A stretch of DNA of 7,596 nucleotides, taken from assembly GCA_002348425.1 (NCBI GenBank), contig DEBE01000133.1, positions 3,017 through 10,612 on the forward strand. The letters run 5' to 3'. Below are positions 6,568 through 7,596 of this stretch, one piece after another. A program made the position numbers and the translations under genes. This DNA is from Alphaproteobacteria bacterium UBA2964 (GTDB lineage: Bacteria; Pseudomonadota; Alphaproteobacteria; MPNO01; UBA2964). Position 1 is the first letter of the stretch; each line of letters starts with the position of its first letter. Under the pieces are notes generated by a model. That model worked only from the letters and a program-made list of their open reading frames with translations, ran no database searches and was not told the origin of the DNA.

Positions 6568-6595
6568 CTTTCTCGCGAGAAAACTCTCGTATAAT
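6568..6595 (+). promoter_or_regulatory. probable fabI promoter
   Basis: A perfect TATAAT -10 lies at 6590-6595, about 40 bases before the fabI start. The -35 region is weak: CTTTCT at 6568-6573 with a 16-base spacer. A perfect palindrome fills the -35 and part of the spacer, as expected for a promoter under a DNA-binding regulator. It shows that fabI can be transcribed separately from the lipoprotein gene. Confidence 0.5.
6569..6582. promoter_or_regulatory. 14-bp perfect palindrome, candidate operator of fabI
   Basis: TTTCTCGCGAGAAA at 6569-6582 is its own reverse complement over all 14 bases. It lies just upstream of the -10 box and over the likely -35. A partial copy, CTCTCG at 6584-6589, follows, so TCTCG recurs with a 14-base period. 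The palindrome has no loop and no following T-run, which argues against a terminator. I do not recognise the regulator. Confidence 0.5.
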
Positions 6596-6634
6596 GTTCC
6601 AACAGATGTTTTAAATAAGGAGTAAAAAAAACAA

Positions 6635-7456
6635 ATGAGCGAACCAGAACCCCTCATGAAGGGGAAAAAGGGTCTCGTTATGGGCGTTGCAAATGATCGC
6701 TCGATCGCTTGGGGAATAACCAAAACGATTGTAGATCATGGAGCGGAGGTCGCTTTTACTTTTCAAAATGAAGTTTTAGAAAAACGTGTTCGGCCATTAG
6801 CGGAAAATTTAGGAAGCGAGCTAGTTTTGGAATGCGATGTTTCCGAAGATAAAAGTATTCAGACCGTCATTGATAATATCAAGGGTGCTTGGGGAACCAT
6901 TGATTTCATCATCCATGCCATAGCATTTTCTGATAAAGCTGAGCTGACCGGACATTATATTGACACCTCCGCACAAAATTTCGCGCAGACTATGGCGATT
7001 TCTTGTTACTCTTTTACATCCCTTTGCCGAGCAGCTCAGCCCATTATGAATGAGGGCGGTAGTATAATTACTTTGACTTATGCTGGCTCGGAAAGAGTTG
7101 TCCCCCACTATAATGTCATGGGTGTCGCTAAAGCAGCGCTTGAATGTAGTGTAAAATATCTTGCCGTGGATCTAGGAAAAAATGACATTCGTGTGAATGC
7201 CATTTCCGCCGGACCAATTCGAACGCTAGCCGCATCAGGAATTGGTGATTTTCGATATATACTTAAGTGGAACGAGTTAAATGCGCCCCTCAGACGTAAT
7301 GTAACTATCGATGATGTCGGTGGAGCAGGTCTCTATCTTTTATCGGATCTTTCAAAGGGTGTTACCGGAGAAATTCATCATGTTGATTGTGGTTACAATG
7401 TGATTGGCATGAAAGCAGTGGATTCACCGGATATCCAAGTTGTAACAGGGAAATAA
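6635..7456 (+). CDS. fabI: enoyl-[acyl-carrier-protein] reductase (NADH), FabI type
   Basis: The 273-residue short-chain reductase catalyses the final reduction of each fatty-acid elongation round, trans-2-enoyl-ACP to acyl-ACP, in the cytoplasm. The dinucleotide site reads GVANDRSIAWGI (17-28), with CDVS near 67-70 and the HAIAFSD strand at 94-100. The FabI active site is clear: Tyr149, then Tyr159 in YNVMGVAK with Lys166 (Y-x6-K). The substrate-loop signature AGPIRTLAASGIGDF follows, and the end is IHHVDCGYNVIGM. Ala97 stands where E. coli has Gly93, a triclosan-contact residue; I believe this is usual in alphaproteobacterial FabI. An AAGGAG at 6617-6622, 12 bases upstream, supports the first ATG over an internal one at codon 8. 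It lies 33 bases before aroC, likely in one transcript. FabI links it to lipid supply for the envelope proteins encoded nearby. Confidence 0.96.
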   Translation: MSEPEPLMKGKKGLVMGVANDRSIAWGITKTIVDHGAEVAFTFQNEVLEKRVRPLAENLGSELVLECDVSEDKSIQTVIDNIKGAWGTIDFIIHAIAFSDKAELTGHYIDTSAQNFAQTMAISCYSFTSLCRAAQPIMNEGGSIITLTYAGSERVVPHYNVMGVAKAALECSVKYLAVDLGKNDIRVNAISAGPIRTLAASGIGDFRYILKWNELNAPLRRNVTIDDVGGAGLYLLSDLSKGVTGEIHHVDCGYNVIGMKAVDSPDIQVVTGK

Positions 7457-7489
7457 AATATAGTGATCCATCAAATCGAGAAGGTTTAA

Positions 7490-7596
7490 ATGTCCGATAA
7501 TTCTTTTGGCACACTTTTTCGCGTCACCACCTGGGGAGAGAGCCATGGTCCTTCTATCGGGTGCATCGTGGACGGAACTCCTCCGGGTATAGCTTT
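7490..7596 (+). CDS. aroC: chorismate synthase, partial (N-terminal 35 codons)
   Basis: The frame begins at ATG 7490 with GAGAAGG at 7478-7484, five bases before it, and runs off the window. The 35 visible residues start [20 protein letters not shown] and continue with [15 protein letters not shown]. The GESHG motif with His19 is the first signature of chorismate synthase, a reduced-FMN enzyme that converts 5-enolpyruvylshikimate 3-phosphate to chorismate, the branch point for aromatic amino acids and folate. It follows fabI by 33 bases with no terminator visible, so the two are probably cotranscribed; I recall fabI and aroC being close in other alphaproteobacteria. Only the N-terminus can be assessed. 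Confidence 0.95.
   Translation, partial: MSDNSFGTLFRVTTWGESHGPSIGCIVDGTPPGIA

Overview
This is an ordinary housekeeping stretch of an AT-rich alphaproteobacterial chromosome. Four things point to that class: a circularly permuted ssrA (tmRNA) gene whose CCA-bearing acceptor half lies upstream of the tag-coding half, an alpha-type SspB, an RT0821/Lpp0805-type glycine-zipper surface lipoprotein, and an alpha-style FabI (HAIAFSD, VDCGYN). The genus cannot be fixed from the window. I see no insertion sequence, phage gene, CRISPR array, tRNA or toxin-antitoxin pair.

Left block, minus strand, 1-1688: thyA, folA and the 5' part of a YkuD-type L,D-transpeptidase lipoprotein gene read leftward. The thyA-folA gap is 4 bases. 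The folA stop overlaps the next start as ATGA. ThyA oxidises methylenetetrahydrofolate to dihydrofolate and DHFR re-reduces it, so this pair is the thymidylate cycle. The third gene appears to be a cell-wall enzyme; it was not in the supplied ORF list and was read directly from the sequence.

Middle block, 1689-4280: the gene-poor stretch 1689-2108 holds the ssrA promoter and the permuted tmRNA (tag ANDNDLALAA). Next come sspB, which encodes the adaptor that takes tmRNA-tagged proteins to ClpXP, and a class I [4Fe-4S] fumarase. The trans-translation RNA and its proteolytic adaptor are therefore neighbours.

Right block, 4281-7596: a tandem-domain universal stress protein gene converges on fumA and shares the minus strand with pdxH (PLP supply). 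From a divergent intergenic region, the lipoprotein gene, fabI (last step of fatty acid elongation) and the start of aroC (chorismate synthesis) read rightward. The fabI promoter region carries a perfect 14-bp palindrome beside a consensus -10 box. It is the best candidate for an unassigned regulatory element here.

No undescribed multi-gene system is evident. The items worth a second look are the palindrome, the compact tmRNA and its tag beside sspB, the L,D-transpeptidase fused to the folate operon, and small start-site oddities.
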